Shown: one piece after another, positions 32,496 to 40,701 of the stretch
How positions within the stretch are numbered: the stretch's first letter is position 1
How the letters are laid out: every line of letters starts with the position of its first letter
Source of the DNA: an uncultured Lachnospiraceae bacterium
GTDB taxonomy: Bacteria; Bacillota; Clostridia; Lachnospirales; Lachnospiraceae
Reading direction: 5' to 3'
Length of the DNA stretch: 64,000 nucleotides
Assembly (NCBI GenBank): GCA_947564735.1
Contig: CANOEC010000007.1
Span: forward strand, 1-64,000
Program-made: the position numbers and the translations under genes
The notes under the pieces: generated by a model
Database searches by the model: none
What the model was told of the DNA's origin: nothing
What the model saw: only the letters and a program-made list of their open reading frames with translations

Positions 32496-33506
32496 TTAGA
32501 ACTTTCCTTCTTTCGCCGCTTCCTCGATAGAAACCGCAACCGCAACCGTAGCGCCAACCATCGGGTTGTTACCCATACCGATCAAGCCCATCATCTCAAC
32601 GTGTGCCGGAACGGAAGAAGAACCTGCGAACTGTGCATCGGAATGCATACGTCCTAAAGTATCCGTGAAACCGTAGGATGCAGGACCCGCAGCCATGTTA
32701 TCGGGATGCAGTGTACGACCTGTACCACCGCCGGATGCAACGGAGAAGTATTTCTTGCCAGCCTCTGTTCTCTCTTTCTTATATGTACCTGCTACCGGAT
32801 GCTGGAATCTTGTCGGATTGGTGGAGTTACCTGTGATGGAAACATCTACATTCTCCTTCCACATAATTGCAACACCTTCCGGAACGGAATTTGCACCATA
32901 GCAGTTTACCTTGGAACGAAGACCGTCAGAATATGCAATTCTGTCAACTTCTTTTACTTCGTTCGTGTAAGGGTCATACTCTGTCTCAACGAATGTAAAT
33001 CCGTTAATTCTGGAAATAATCTTAGCTGCATCTTTTCCAAGACCATTCAGGATGACACGAAGAGGTTTCTGACGAACCTTGTTAGCCTTCTCAGCGATAC
33101 CAATTGCACCCTCTGCTGCTGCAAAGGACTCATGACCTGCCAAAAATGCGAAACAATCTGTCTCCTCCTCCAATAACATCTTACCCAGATTACCGTGACC
33201 AAGACCTACCTTACGGGTATCTGCAACGGAACCGGGAATGCAGAATGCCTGAAGTCCCTCACCGATTGCTGCCGCAGCGTCAGCCGCCTTCTTGCAGTCT
33301 TTCTTGATTGCAATTGCAGCGCCTACCGTATAAGCCCAGCAAGCATTCTCGAAACAAATCGGCTGAATTTTCTTAACCTGCTCATATACATCTAAGCCGG
33401 CATCTTTTGTAATTTTCTCAGCTTCTTCGATAGAAGAAATACCATAACTATTTAAAACGGAATTGATTTTGTCAATTCTTCTTTCATATGATTCAAATAA
33501 AGCCAT
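32496..33506 (-). CDS. GGGtGRT protein
   Basis: 336 residues containing the name-giving SGGGTGRTLHPDNMAAGPA. This family is conserved in Clostridia and related anaerobes and is usually encoded beside a NifU-like scaffold, as here (gene upstream on the same strand). The function is unknown; glycine-rich loops and LGHGNLGKMLLEEE suggest a nucleotide or cofactor binding fold. The ATG at 33506 follows AGGAGG. The last seven codons are supplied by the integrated element, which keeps the C-terminus KEGKF close to the native KAGKF. Integration therefore spares the gene. Confidence 0.85.
   Translation of the reverse strand: MALFESYERRIDKINSVLNSYGISSIEEAEKITKDAGLDVYEQVKKIQPICFENACWAYTVGAAIAIKKDCKKAADAAAAIGEGLQAFCIPGSVADTRKVGLGHGNLGKMLLEEETDCFAFLAGHESFAAAEGAIGIAEKANKVRQKPLRVILNGLGKDAAKIISRINGFTFVETEYDPYTNEVKEVDRIAYSDGLRSKVNCYGANSVPEGVAIMWKENVDVSITGNSTNPTRFQHPVAGTYKKERTEAGKKYFSVASGGGTGRTLHPDNMAAGPASYGFTDTLGRMHSDAQFAGSSSVPAHVEMMGLIGMGNNPMVGATVAVAVSIEEAAKEGKF
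32515..32534. repeat. Attachment site, right copy (20-bp direct repeat)
   Basis: Identical to 19931-19950. Here it forms codons of the intact GGGtGRT gene; the final codons and stop (32496-32514) belong to the element. Confidence 0.9.
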
Positions 33507-33552
33507 CTTATCTTAATCCTCCTGTTTATATTTAGAGATTCTCGGCAATGTT

Positions 33553-33668
33553 CGAGTTCGCGAAGCGAATCTCGCAGAGTTATTTTCCCCCATTTATCGA
33601 GTTTGCGAAGCAAATCTCACAGAGTTATTTTCTCCATTTATCGAGTTTGCGAAGCAAATCTCGCAAAG
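33553..33668. repeat. Tandem palindromic repeats between the NifU-like and GGGtGRT genes
   Basis: Three copies starting at 33553, 33598 and 33642, units of 45 and 44 bp, the last truncated. Each begins with an imperfect palindrome (CGAGTTCGCGAAGCGAATCTCG in the first) that can fold as a hairpin, followed by CAGAGTTATTTTC and a T-rich linker in copies 1 and 2. The 22-bp palindrome of copy 1 recurs exactly, inverted, at 52065-52086. Confidence 0.85.
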
Positions 33669-33691
33669 TAAATTCCGAAGGAATTTACTTT
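33665..33691 (-). terminator. Hairpin behind the NifU-like gene
   Basis: Perfect 12-bp arms AAAGTAAATTCC/GGAATTTACTTT with a 3-nt loop, three bp past the stop at 33694. There is only a short T run, so it may act as a partial terminator or an mRNA 3'-end stabiliser ahead of the GGGtGRT gene. Confidence 0.55.
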
Positions 33692-33693
33692 TG

Positions 33694-34386
33694 TTATTCG
33701 CATCTGGGGTCAATAATCTTAACAGCATCATCAACGCGTCCGTATTGTCCACATGCTTTCTCATAAGCAGTATTCGGGTCATCACCCTTCTTGATGAAGT
33801 CTGTCATCTTACCAAGACTTACGAACTTGTAACCAATAATCTCATCATTAGCATCCAATGCGATGCCTGTTACATAACCTTCAGCCATCTCAAGATAACG
33901 AGGACCTTTCTTAAGCGTACCATACATAGTACCAACCTGACTTCTTAAACCTTTACCTAAGTCTTCAAGACCTGCGCCAACCGGAAGTCCGTCTTCTGAG
34001 AACGCAGACTGTGTACGACCGTATACAATCTGTAAAAACAGCTCTCTCATTGCTGTGTTGATTGCATCACACACAAGGTCAGTATTAAGCGCTTCCATAA
34101 CCGTTAAGCCCGGTAAAATCTCAGATGCCATAGCAGCAGAATGTGTCATGCCGGAGCAGCCGATTGTCTCTACAAGAGCCTCCTGAATAATACCTTCTTT
34201 CACATTCAATGTCAGCTTACATGCACCCTGCTGAGGAGCACACCAGCCTACACCATGTGTCAAACCGGAAATATCTTTTACCTCTTTTGCCTGAACCCAT
34301 TTTGCTTCTTCTGGGATAGGAGCACAGCCATGGTGAACACCCTGTGCCACTGTACACATTTCTTCAACTTCTTTTGAATAAATCAT
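33694..34386 (-). CDS. NifU-like iron-sulfur cluster assembly scaffold
   Basis: 230 residues of the IscU/NifU_N fold type: GVGWCAPQQGACKLTLNVKE, ETIGCSGMTHSAAMASEIL and MEALNTDLVCDAI, with Cys residues in positions like those that ligate the cluster in scaffolds, although the classical GxCGD loop is not seen. The C-terminal DPRC adds another Cys. Always near GGGtGRT genes in this group of bacteria, so a joint role in cluster or metal-sulfur chemistry is probable. Start ATG 34386 has AAAGGAG. Confidence 0.75.
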   Translation of the reverse strand: MIYSKEVEEMCTVAQGVHHGCAPIPEEAKWVQAKEVKDISGLTHGVGWCAPQQGACKLTLNVKEGIIQEALVETIGCSGMTHSAAMASEILPGLTVMEALNTDLVCDAINTAMRELFLQIVYGRTQSAFSEDGLPVGAGLEDLGKGLRSQVGTMYGTLKKGPRYLEMAEGYVTGIALDANDEIIGYKFVSLGKMTDFIKKGDDPNTAYEKACGQYGRVDDAVKIIDPRCE

Positions 34387-34567
34387 GTGATAACTCCTTT
34401 CGATTATGTATAAATTATTTCATAACAGCCCCTTATGAGTCTGTCATAACCGCTAGCTTTATTTTCGCACATTACATACAAAAAATCCAGTCATTTATTA
34501 GAATTTATATACTATTTCACATAACAAAAAATATTTGTACTAAATTGAATGGGGATTTGCTACAGTG

Positions 34568-35386
34568 TCAGGATAACATCATACGGTCGTTTGCAAACTC
34601 ACCCCCGCTTACCTCCTCAAATTTTGTAAGCAGATCAGATACATGCAATTTCTGCTTTTCTTCTCCTCGCACGTCATAGATAATTCTGCCTTCATGCATC
34701 ATAATCAAGCGGTTTCCATGATGGATGGCATCCTTCATATTATGCGTAACCATCATGGCAGTCAAATGATTTCCCTCAATAATCTTATCCGATAATTCCA
34801 AAACCTTTGCCGCCGTCTTTGGATCCAAGGCTGCAGTATGTTCATCCAAAAGCAAGAGGTTCGGTTTTTGCAAAGAAGCCATCAGCAAAGTTACTGCCTG
34901 ACGCTGCCCTCCAGATAGCAGTCCAACCTTTGTAGTCAAGCGGTCTTCTAATCCCAAATCCAGAGTCTTCAACATTTCTTTATAGCGCTCTTTTTCTTCC
35001 TTGGTTACGCCCCACTTTAACTTACGGCTCTTGCCACGTCTTGCAGCGATAGCCATGTTTTCTTCTATAGACATCGTTTTTGCTGTGCCGGTCATAGGGT
35101 CTTGGAAAACTCTCCCAAGAAATCTGGCACGCTTATGTTCCGGTAAAGATGTCACATCTGTACCACCAATAATAATAGAACCTTGGTTCACTGGCCATAC
35201 ACCGGCTATGGCATTCAGGGTTGTAGACTTTCCTGCCCCATTACCGCCGATAATTGTCACAAAATCACCATCTTCCAGTTGCAAATTCACTCCATCCAGC
35301 GCAACTTTTTCATTAATGGTACCCGGATTAAATGTTTTATGTATGTTTCTTAATTCCAGTGCATACCCCGTTGTTACATCGCTCAT
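34568..35386 (-). CDS. ABC transporter ATP-binding protein (TrpZ-like)
   Basis: 272 residues: Walker A GGNGAGKST near residue 48, Q-loop RVFQDPMTGT, signature LLSGGQRQAV, Walker B LLLLDEHTAALD (H in place of the usual P) and switch His in MVTHN. The type pairs with the permease and the PF04392-type binding protein in this cluster (Trp/Tyr uptake family in Firmicutes). It overlaps the permease by 4 bp and ends the cluster. Confidence 0.88.
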   Translation of the reverse strand: MSDVTTGYALELRNIHKTFNPGTINEKVALDGVNLQLEDGDFVTIIGGNGAGKSTTLNAIAGVWPVNQGSIIIGGTDVTSLPEHKRARFLGRVFQDPMTGTAKTMSIEENMAIAARRGKSRKLKWGVTKEEKERYKEMLKTLDLGLEDRLTTKVGLLSGGQRQAVTLLMASLQKPNLLLLDEHTAALDPKTAAKVLELSDKIIEGNHLTAMMVTHNMKDAIHHGNRLIMMHEGRIIYDVRGEEKQKLHVSDLLTKFEEVSGGEFANDRMMLS

Positions 35387-36327
35387 GACTTTGCAGCCCC
35401 CTTCTTGCTATATTTTTCTTTCAGATAAGGAATTGATAAAAATACCGCCACCACGACTGCCGAAAACAGCTTTGTATCTTCCGATGGCAGAATCTTTAAC
35501 CATGTCACGAATGCCATAACAACATAGTATACTACGGCGCCTACAATTACCGAAATCATTGTGAACGCAAACGCCATCTTCCTGCCGGCACAAAACTTAC
35601 CAAATAATACTTCTCCGATAATAACTGCCGCAAGACCAATGACAATAGCGCCTCTGCCCATATTAACATCTGCCGCACCCTGATACTGTGCATACAGTCC
35701 GCCACACAACCCAACCAGACCGTTAGAAATCATCAGTGCAAGTACTGTATGGAAGTTCGTATTGATTCCTTGCGCCTTTGCCATACTCATATTACAGCCT
35801 GTTGCTCGAATTGCCTGTCCCTGTTCTGTTCCGAAATAACAGTATAAAACTCCTACTAAAACAATACAGCCAAGAATCGTACCCCCATAAAACATAATCT
35901 GTGTCAAGGAGTCTCCGCTTATATATCGAGAGGAAACAACCAGCTTATATTTATCTACACCGACCGCCTGATTGGATTTCCCCATAATATTCAAATTAAT
36001 AGAATAAAGTGATATCTGTGTCAGTATACTGGATAGAATACCCGGAATGCCTAATGCCGTATGTAAAAGTCCTGTTACCATTCCAGCCAGCATACCTGCT
36101 ACAAAAGCTGCTAACAATGAAAGCCATGGATTTACGCCTGCACGGATCAACATAACCGCCACGGCGGCTCCTGTCGCCAGAGAACCGTCAACAGTCAAAT
36201 CTGCAAAATCCAAGAGTCTGAATGTAATATAAACCCCCAGTGCCATAATCCCCCAAAGGAGTCCCTGTGCACATGCACCCGGCATAGCCCGAAAAAAAGA
36301 GATCGGGTTAAGAGTTAGTAAAATCAT
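35383..36327 (-). CDS. ABC transporter permease (TrpY-like)
   Basis: 314 residues with eight or nine membrane helices and the BPD2/LivH-like topology (GLLWGIMALGVYITFRLLDF, GNLGAT-type loops absent but GCNMSMAKAQGINTN present as the coupling loop). It forms the membrane channel with the ATPase encoded 4 bp overlapping downstream. A terminator-like hairpin separates it from the binding-protein gene. Confidence 0.85.
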   Translation of the reverse strand: MILLTLNPISFFRAMPGACAQGLLWGIMALGVYITFRLLDFADLTVDGSLATGAAVAVMLIRAGVNPWLSLLAAFVAGMLAGMVTGLLHTALGIPGILSSILTQISLYSINLNIMGKSNQAVGVDKYKLVVSSRYISGDSLTQIMFYGGTILGCIVLVGVLYCYFGTEQGQAIRATGCNMSMAKAQGINTNFHTVLALMISNGLVGLCGGLYAQYQGAADVNMGRGAIVIGLAAVIIGEVLFGKFCAGRKMAFAFTMISVIVGAVVYYVVMAFVTWLKILPSEDTKLFSAVVVAVFLSIPYLKEKYSKKGAAKS

Positions 36328-36407
36328 TTTGTAACCTCCATCAAACTTAATTCAAACAGCGACTTATTCCTACCACCGATGTCTGAATTTTTTTATATTT
36401 TAAAAAG

Positions 36408-36442
36408 AATATGGAGATGGCAGATGTGTCATCCCCATATTT
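36408..36442 (-). terminator. Intra-operon hairpin behind the binding-protein gene
   Basis: Minus-strand arms AATATGGGGATG and CATCTCCATATT (one mismatch) followed by CTTTTT. It probably lowers permease and ATPase expression relative to the binding protein, as is common in ABC uptake operons. Confidence 0.6.
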
Positions 36443-36484
36443 TCCTTTTAATCTACTGATATAAACAATTTCTTACACATAATA

Positions 36485-37576
36485 CTATTCAATGACAACT
36501 GCTTCATAACCTTCCGGAACGGTAATGCCTAATTCTTCACAGATTGAAGCATTATACATCTTTTTAACCTGCGGGGCATACTTAATTTCCATTGTAGTGA
36601 TATCTGCACCATTTACCAAAATGTCATATGCCATCTCACCTGCCGTATAACCGATATCATAGTAACTAATAGATAACGTTACAGTACCGCATCCTTTACA
36701 GATACCTTCCTCTCCTGCCACGATCGGTATGCCTGCCGGAAGTGCTATATTGTTGATTGCTTCTGTTGCACCTGCCAATGTATTATCTGTAGGAATGTAG
36801 AGAACATCACATGATTCACATGCACTGGTAACAATTGTCTGTATCTCATTAGAATCGGCAGCCGTATATTCTTCATATGCGATTCCGTCTGCATCCAGAC
36901 AGCTTTCAATCACCTCAGCCTGATATTTAGAATTTGCCTCTGCTGAACAATACAGAATACCAACTTTCTTTACATCGGGGAACATCTCTAACAACATTTT
37001 CTCTTGTTCTTCCAGCGGCGCCAAATCTGACGTGCCTGACACATTAGTCCCTGTTGCTCCAGTCCAGTCATCAATATCGAGAGCCGTTGCATAGTCCGTA
37101 ATGGAAGTTCCCAAAATCGGTATTGTATTGGTTGCCGCTGATGCTGCCTGCAGTGGTGATGTTGCATTTGCCAGAATCAAATCGTAATCATCTGTTACAA
37201 ACTGCGTGCATATGGTAGAACAGTTTACCTGCTCACCCTGTGCATTCTGGAAATCAATGTTCACATTGTCTTCACCAAATAGTTCCTTTAAAGCCTCCTC
37301 AAATCCACGTGTTGCTTCATCAAGTGCCGGATGCTCCAGCAACTGGCAGATACCGATATTATATACCTTATCCACTGCGGGAGCTTCTGTTGTCTCTCCG
37401 CTCTCTTCTGCTGTCTCTCCGCTCTCTTCTACATCCGCAGACTCTCCACTTTCCGCATCCTGTGATGCATTGTCTGTAGATGCCGTACTACCCGCGGCCT
37501 CATCTGAGCCGCATCCGGCAAGCATAGTAACAGACATTGCTGTCGCCAAAAATAGTGCCAATGTTTTCTTTCTCAT
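36485..37576 (-). CDS. ABC transporter substrate-binding lipoprotein (TrpX-like, PF04392 type)
   Basis: 363 residues from ATG 37576 (AGGAGG upstream). A lipoprotein signal MRKKTLALFLATAMSVTMLA is followed by the lipobox Cys in LAGCGS, then a Ser/Glu-rich linker with repeated ESGETAEESGETTE, and a two-lobe binding domain (VYNIGICQLLEHPALDEATR, YIPTDNTLAGATEAIN). Homologues bind tryptophan, tyrosine or similar ligands. No T-box or other riboswitch is found in the 90 bp upstream, so the ligand is uncertain. Confidence 0.87.
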   Translation of the reverse strand: MRKKTLALFLATAMSVTMLAGCGSDEAAGSTASTDNASQDAESGESADVEESGETAEESGETTEAPAVDKVYNIGICQLLEHPALDEATRGFEEALKELFGEDNVNIDFQNAQGEQVNCSTICTQFVTDDYDLILANATSPLQAASAATNTIPILGTSITDYATALDIDDWTGATGTNVSGTSDLAPLEEQEKMLLEMFPDVKKVGILYCSAEANSKYQAEVIESCLDADGIAYEEYTAADSNEIQTIVTSACESCDVLYIPTDNTLAGATEAINNIALPAGIPIVAGEEGICKGCGTVTLSISYYDIGYTAGEMAYDILVNGADITTMEIKYAPQVKKMYNASICEELGITVPEGYEAVVIE

Positions 37577-37669
37577 AATAATCCTCCTAGTAAAATACTC
37601 GTGCACTTTAAAGTGCTAAAGCGCACTGTTTCCTATGAAAATATACACGAAAAAGACACATTAGTCAAC

Positions 37670-39871
37670 CTAACCGATGAAATATTCTGATATATCAATA
37701 CAATTTAAGAGTGCCAGCCCGTTTTCTTCCTTACATTCCAGCCAGCTTGCGCTGCATCTGCTCCAGCACCGCAAAGAATAATTAAACAATTCCTCCGTAC
37801 ATCTGCAATGCGGATCCTCCTTCTTAAGATGGCGCAGGATACAGTTCTCGCAGGGTGTATCCCTATGCTGCAATGCCTTATAACAGATATCACCGATTTT
37901 GACCTCCGGCGAACTCATCAACACCTTTTTGTTAATAAAGCTGAGTTCATAAGTATCCGGATTGACAATATAAACAAAGCTGTCCAGATTATCAAAAATC
38001 GCTATCTGCGTCACAAAGTCCTGAAGCCTGTCCATCAATCCTATCTGAAGAATATGCGCTTCCAGAATACGCATCAGGGAACGGATTTCTTCCATTTCAT
38101 TCTCGTTAAACTCAAGCTGCACATCTTCGTGATTCTCAAAAACAATCGCGCCCTGAAATTCACCGTGTGACGTAACCGGATAATAGAGCATACTCTTGAT
38201 GCCCTCCACTTGGAAGTAATCATGCATCTCCACCGCCGTCAAATCATAATCATGAATGATGGTAATCTTGCGAAACGATTCATACAGGATTTCACTGACC
38301 ACCCGCTTTAACTCATAATGCTCCTTCGTCTCCCGCCCGATTTCATAGCCTGCCGCCGCAAACTGTACCGTTCTCGAAATAGGAAGCGTATCATTTCCGC
38401 ATACATATCCTCTGTGAAAATGGTAGTTCGCCGTAATCAATTCAATGACCGATTTCAGCGCCGACTCCATCATCTTGTCTTCAAACAGAACCTGCATCAC
38501 CAAATCTTCAATATTGCGGTTCATCTTCATGTCTTTATCGGAACCATAATCCATATTCTTTCTGGTAGCATGGTAGACCATCGTCGTCGCCGCATCGTAA
38601 ATACGATATCCGCATTTACCGTTTGCCTTAGCGGTATAGACAGCCTTATCCGCTTTATTGAACAATTCTTCATAATCGCCGCCATGATACGGGAAAATCG
38701 CCACGCCCACACTACACGTCAGGCGAATGGTTTTTTCCTCATGCTCAAATGAATAATTGACATTGCGCACGACTTTTCCCGCCAATATATCCGCATCGGA
38801 AATAGCGTTCAGATTCTTCATGAAGATAACAAATTCATCTCCTCCGATACGTCCGACGATATCGCCGCCTTTAAAGATGTCATTCAACGCATCCGCCGTG
38901 TCAATCAACACTTTATCGCCCTGTGCATGTCCCAGAAGGTCGTTTACCTCTTTAAAATTATCTAAGTCAACAATCATCATTGCATTCAGGACGCCATTCT
39001 TGCTCTCGCTGATTGCGTTCTCAATCAGCTGCACGGAAGCGCCTTTATTATATAATCCTGTGAGGGCGTCTTTCTCTGCGCGCAGTAACAGCTCCAATTC
39101 CCTTAACTTCTTCTCGTGTATATTAATCATGCGCCCTACGACTCTCGTCACATATCCTTCCGAACCGAGCAGGGAAGTCAGATTTGCCTGATACCATATA
39201 TAATCACCGTCAAAGCGTTTGGTTCTGTACTCTATCGTCTCGTGCTTCGGAGACGTCAATAAACCTCTGAAGACCGACCTGTAATATGCAACATCCTCCT
39301 CGTGAATCATGGACGCATCAAACTGCTCCATCCATTTTCCCTGAATATGTTCACCGGACATATCATATTCATTGGATGACTTTATGACCATAACATCCGT
39401 CTTTGCATTATAGTCAATAATCTTTTCGCCTTCTGCCTCGGAAAGAATATGCAGCCTCTCTGCCTGCTTATGCAACTCCTCTTCGATGCTCTTGCGCTCC
39501 GAAATATCATGAATCACCGTCACGATAATATATTTATCCGCTTCTCTCGAATACAGATTTCCCCTGACGTAAAGCCAGCGCAGTCCGCCGCTTCCCGTCA
39601 CCGTACGAAATTCCACATCAATAGCGCCGTCATCCTTAAGTACATCCTCAATCGCCTGTCTATAAATCGGTATATCTTCCGGAATAATATTCCTCTCTAT
39701 TTTCTTTAAAAATTTCATTCCTTGTGCTCTCGAATATCCCAGCATACGAAACATTCCCTCATTGACAAAAAAGGGAGTCATAGATTCGTCCGTTCTGCAA
39801 TATTCAAAGAAACATATGCCTGTGATTACATTGTCGATCATAGAACCGAAATTTTCCATGTTTAATTCCAT
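37670..39871 (-). CDS. PAS-GGDEF-GAF signalling protein, probable diguanylate cyclase
   Basis: 733 residues without membrane helices. Two N-terminal PAS domains (about 1-130 and 140-265), a GGDEF domain with DALTGLYNK, MIVDLDNFKEVNDLLGHAQG and the intact catalytic loop RIGGDEFVIF, then a GAF-like domain and a final PAS-like domain with a Cys-rich end (PCENC, HCRC). The intact GGDEF supports cyclic-di-GMP synthesis. The terminal cysteines could bind metal or sense redox state. It is monocistronic, with another cyclic-di-GMP gene 4-8 kb away. Confidence 0.88.
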   Translation of the reverse strand: MELNMENFGSMIDNVITGICFFEYCRTDESMTPFFVNEGMFRMLGYSRAQGMKFLKKIERNIIPEDIPIYRQAIEDVLKDDGAIDVEFRTVTGSGGLRWLYVRGNLYSREADKYIIVTVIHDISERKSIEEELHKQAERLHILSEAEGEKIIDYNAKTDVMVIKSSNEYDMSGEHIQGKWMEQFDASMIHEEDVAYYRSVFRGLLTSPKHETIEYRTKRFDGDYIWYQANLTSLLGSEGYVTRVVGRMINIHEKKLRELELLLRAEKDALTGLYNKGASVQLIENAISESKNGVLNAMMIVDLDNFKEVNDLLGHAQGDKVLIDTADALNDIFKGGDIVGRIGGDEFVIFMKNLNAISDADILAGKVVRNVNYSFEHEEKTIRLTCSVGVAIFPYHGGDYEELFNKADKAVYTAKANGKCGYRIYDAATTMVYHATRKNMDYGSDKDMKMNRNIEDLVMQVLFEDKMMESALKSVIELITANYHFHRGYVCGNDTLPISRTVQFAAAGYEIGRETKEHYELKRVVSEILYESFRKITIIHDYDLTAVEMHDYFQVEGIKSMLYYPVTSHGEFQGAIVFENHEDVQLEFNENEMEEIRSLMRILEAHILQIGLMDRLQDFVTQIAIFDNLDSFVYIVNPDTYELSFINKKVLMSSPEVKIGDICYKALQHRDTPCENCILRHLKKEDPHCRCTEELFNYSLRCWSRCSASWLECKEENGLALLNCIDISEYFIG

Positions 39872-39915
39872 ACACTTATCCCCAAATACACTAGCTTACC
39901 ACAATTTACCGCATC

Positions 39916-40590
39916 CTAATACTTTTCAGCTATCTCACCCTGTTTCTTATAAATGCTATGCGCCGGTATATACCCTCTCACCATTGAAGTCGGATATACA
40001 TTCGCCTCTCTTCCGATGACAGTTCCGGGATTTAATACGGAATTACAGCCGACCTCCACATTGTCCCCTAACATTGCCCCGAATTTCTTAAGCCCGGTCT
40101 CAAACTGTTCCTCACCTGCTTTTACGACAACTAACGTCTTATCGCTTTTGACATTGGATGTGATGGAACCTGCCCCCATATGCGCCTTGTATCCTAAAAT
40201 ACTGTCCCCTACATAGTTGTAATGAGGCACCTGCACCTTGTTAAACAATATCACGTTCTTCAGCTCCGTAGAATTTCCAACCACGGCGCCCTTCCCCACA
40301 ATGGCATTTCCTCTGATGAAAGCACAGTGCCTTACTTCCGCTTCCTCATCAATAATCGCCGGTCCGTTGATACAGGCGCTCGGGTAAATCTTCGCACTTC
40401 TGGCAACCCAGACATTATCGCCCCGCTTTTCATAACGATCTGCTGGAAGCGTATTGCCCAGCTTCACAATAAAATCACTAATCTTTTTTAAGACTTCCCA
40501 CGGATAGGTGACGCCTTCAAAAATATCCTTTGCAATTGTCTCATCCAAAGTATAAAGTGCATTAATTTCCGTATCTTTTAAACATGCCAT
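39916..40590 (-). CDS. Left-handed beta-helix acyl/nucleotidyl-transferase-like protein
   Basis: 224 residues. A short N-terminal helical part is followed by hexapeptide repeats (IYPSACINGPAIIDEEAEVR, AIVGKGAVVGNSTELKNVIL, VGCNSVLNPGTVIGREANVY) like the C-terminal domain of GlmU. It lacks the GlmU pyrophosphorylase domain, so although relatives are often named as UDP-GlcNAc pyrophosphorylases, it is more likely an acyltransferase or binding module. AGGTAAAAAT precedes ATG 40590. Confidence 0.75.
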   Translation of the reverse strand: MACLKDTEINALYTLDETIAKDIFEGVTYPWEVLKKISDFIVKLGNTLPADRYEKRGDNVWVARSAKIYPSACINGPAIIDEEAEVRHCAFIRGNAIVGKGAVVGNSTELKNVILFNKVQVPHYNYVGDSILGYKAHMGAGSITSNVKSDKTLVVVKAGEEQFETGLKKFGAMLGDNVEVGCNSVLNPGTVIGREANVYPTSMVRGYIPAHSIYKKQGEIAEKY

Positions 40591-40701
40591 ATTTTTACCT
40601 GTCCTTTCCTAAATCTAAAGCCCCAAATATTTCCTATATAATTCCGTTGTAAAAAAATCTCAAATTCGCGCACGGAGCACCTCGTTTCGGGGCATCCCAC
40701 G

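Larger units (their letters stand above)
19931..32534. mobile_element. PICI/SaPI-like phage satellite candidate
   Basis: A 12.6 kb island between exact 20-bp repeats. Order from the right: cargo genes, integrase and repressor on plus, then a divergent minus-strand block of HTH/excisionase-like genes, P4-type primase-helicase, iteron-like repeats, HNH nuclease, small-terminase-like protein, small conserved proteins, HicAB, serine resolvase and sigma factor. No large terminase, portal, capsid, tail, relaxase or type IV secretion gene is present. This is the layout of phage-inducible chromosomal islands, in which integrase and repressor diverge from the replication and packaging genes. A decayed prophage or an integrative mobilisable element are alternatives. 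Confidence 0.75.

Noticed and set aside
19931-32534. Integrative conjugative or mobilisable element
   Set aside because: No relaxase, coupling protein or type IV secretion gene is present between the repeats; packaging-type genes fit a phage satellite better, though not beyond doubt.
33553-33668. Possible CRISPR array
   Set aside because: Only three units, and the sequence between palindromes is itself repeated rather than unique spacers; no cas gene is nearby.
37577-37669. T-box riboswitch ahead of the TrpXYZ-like operon
   Set aside because: The leader is under 100 bases and no T-box motif or specifier stem is seen.
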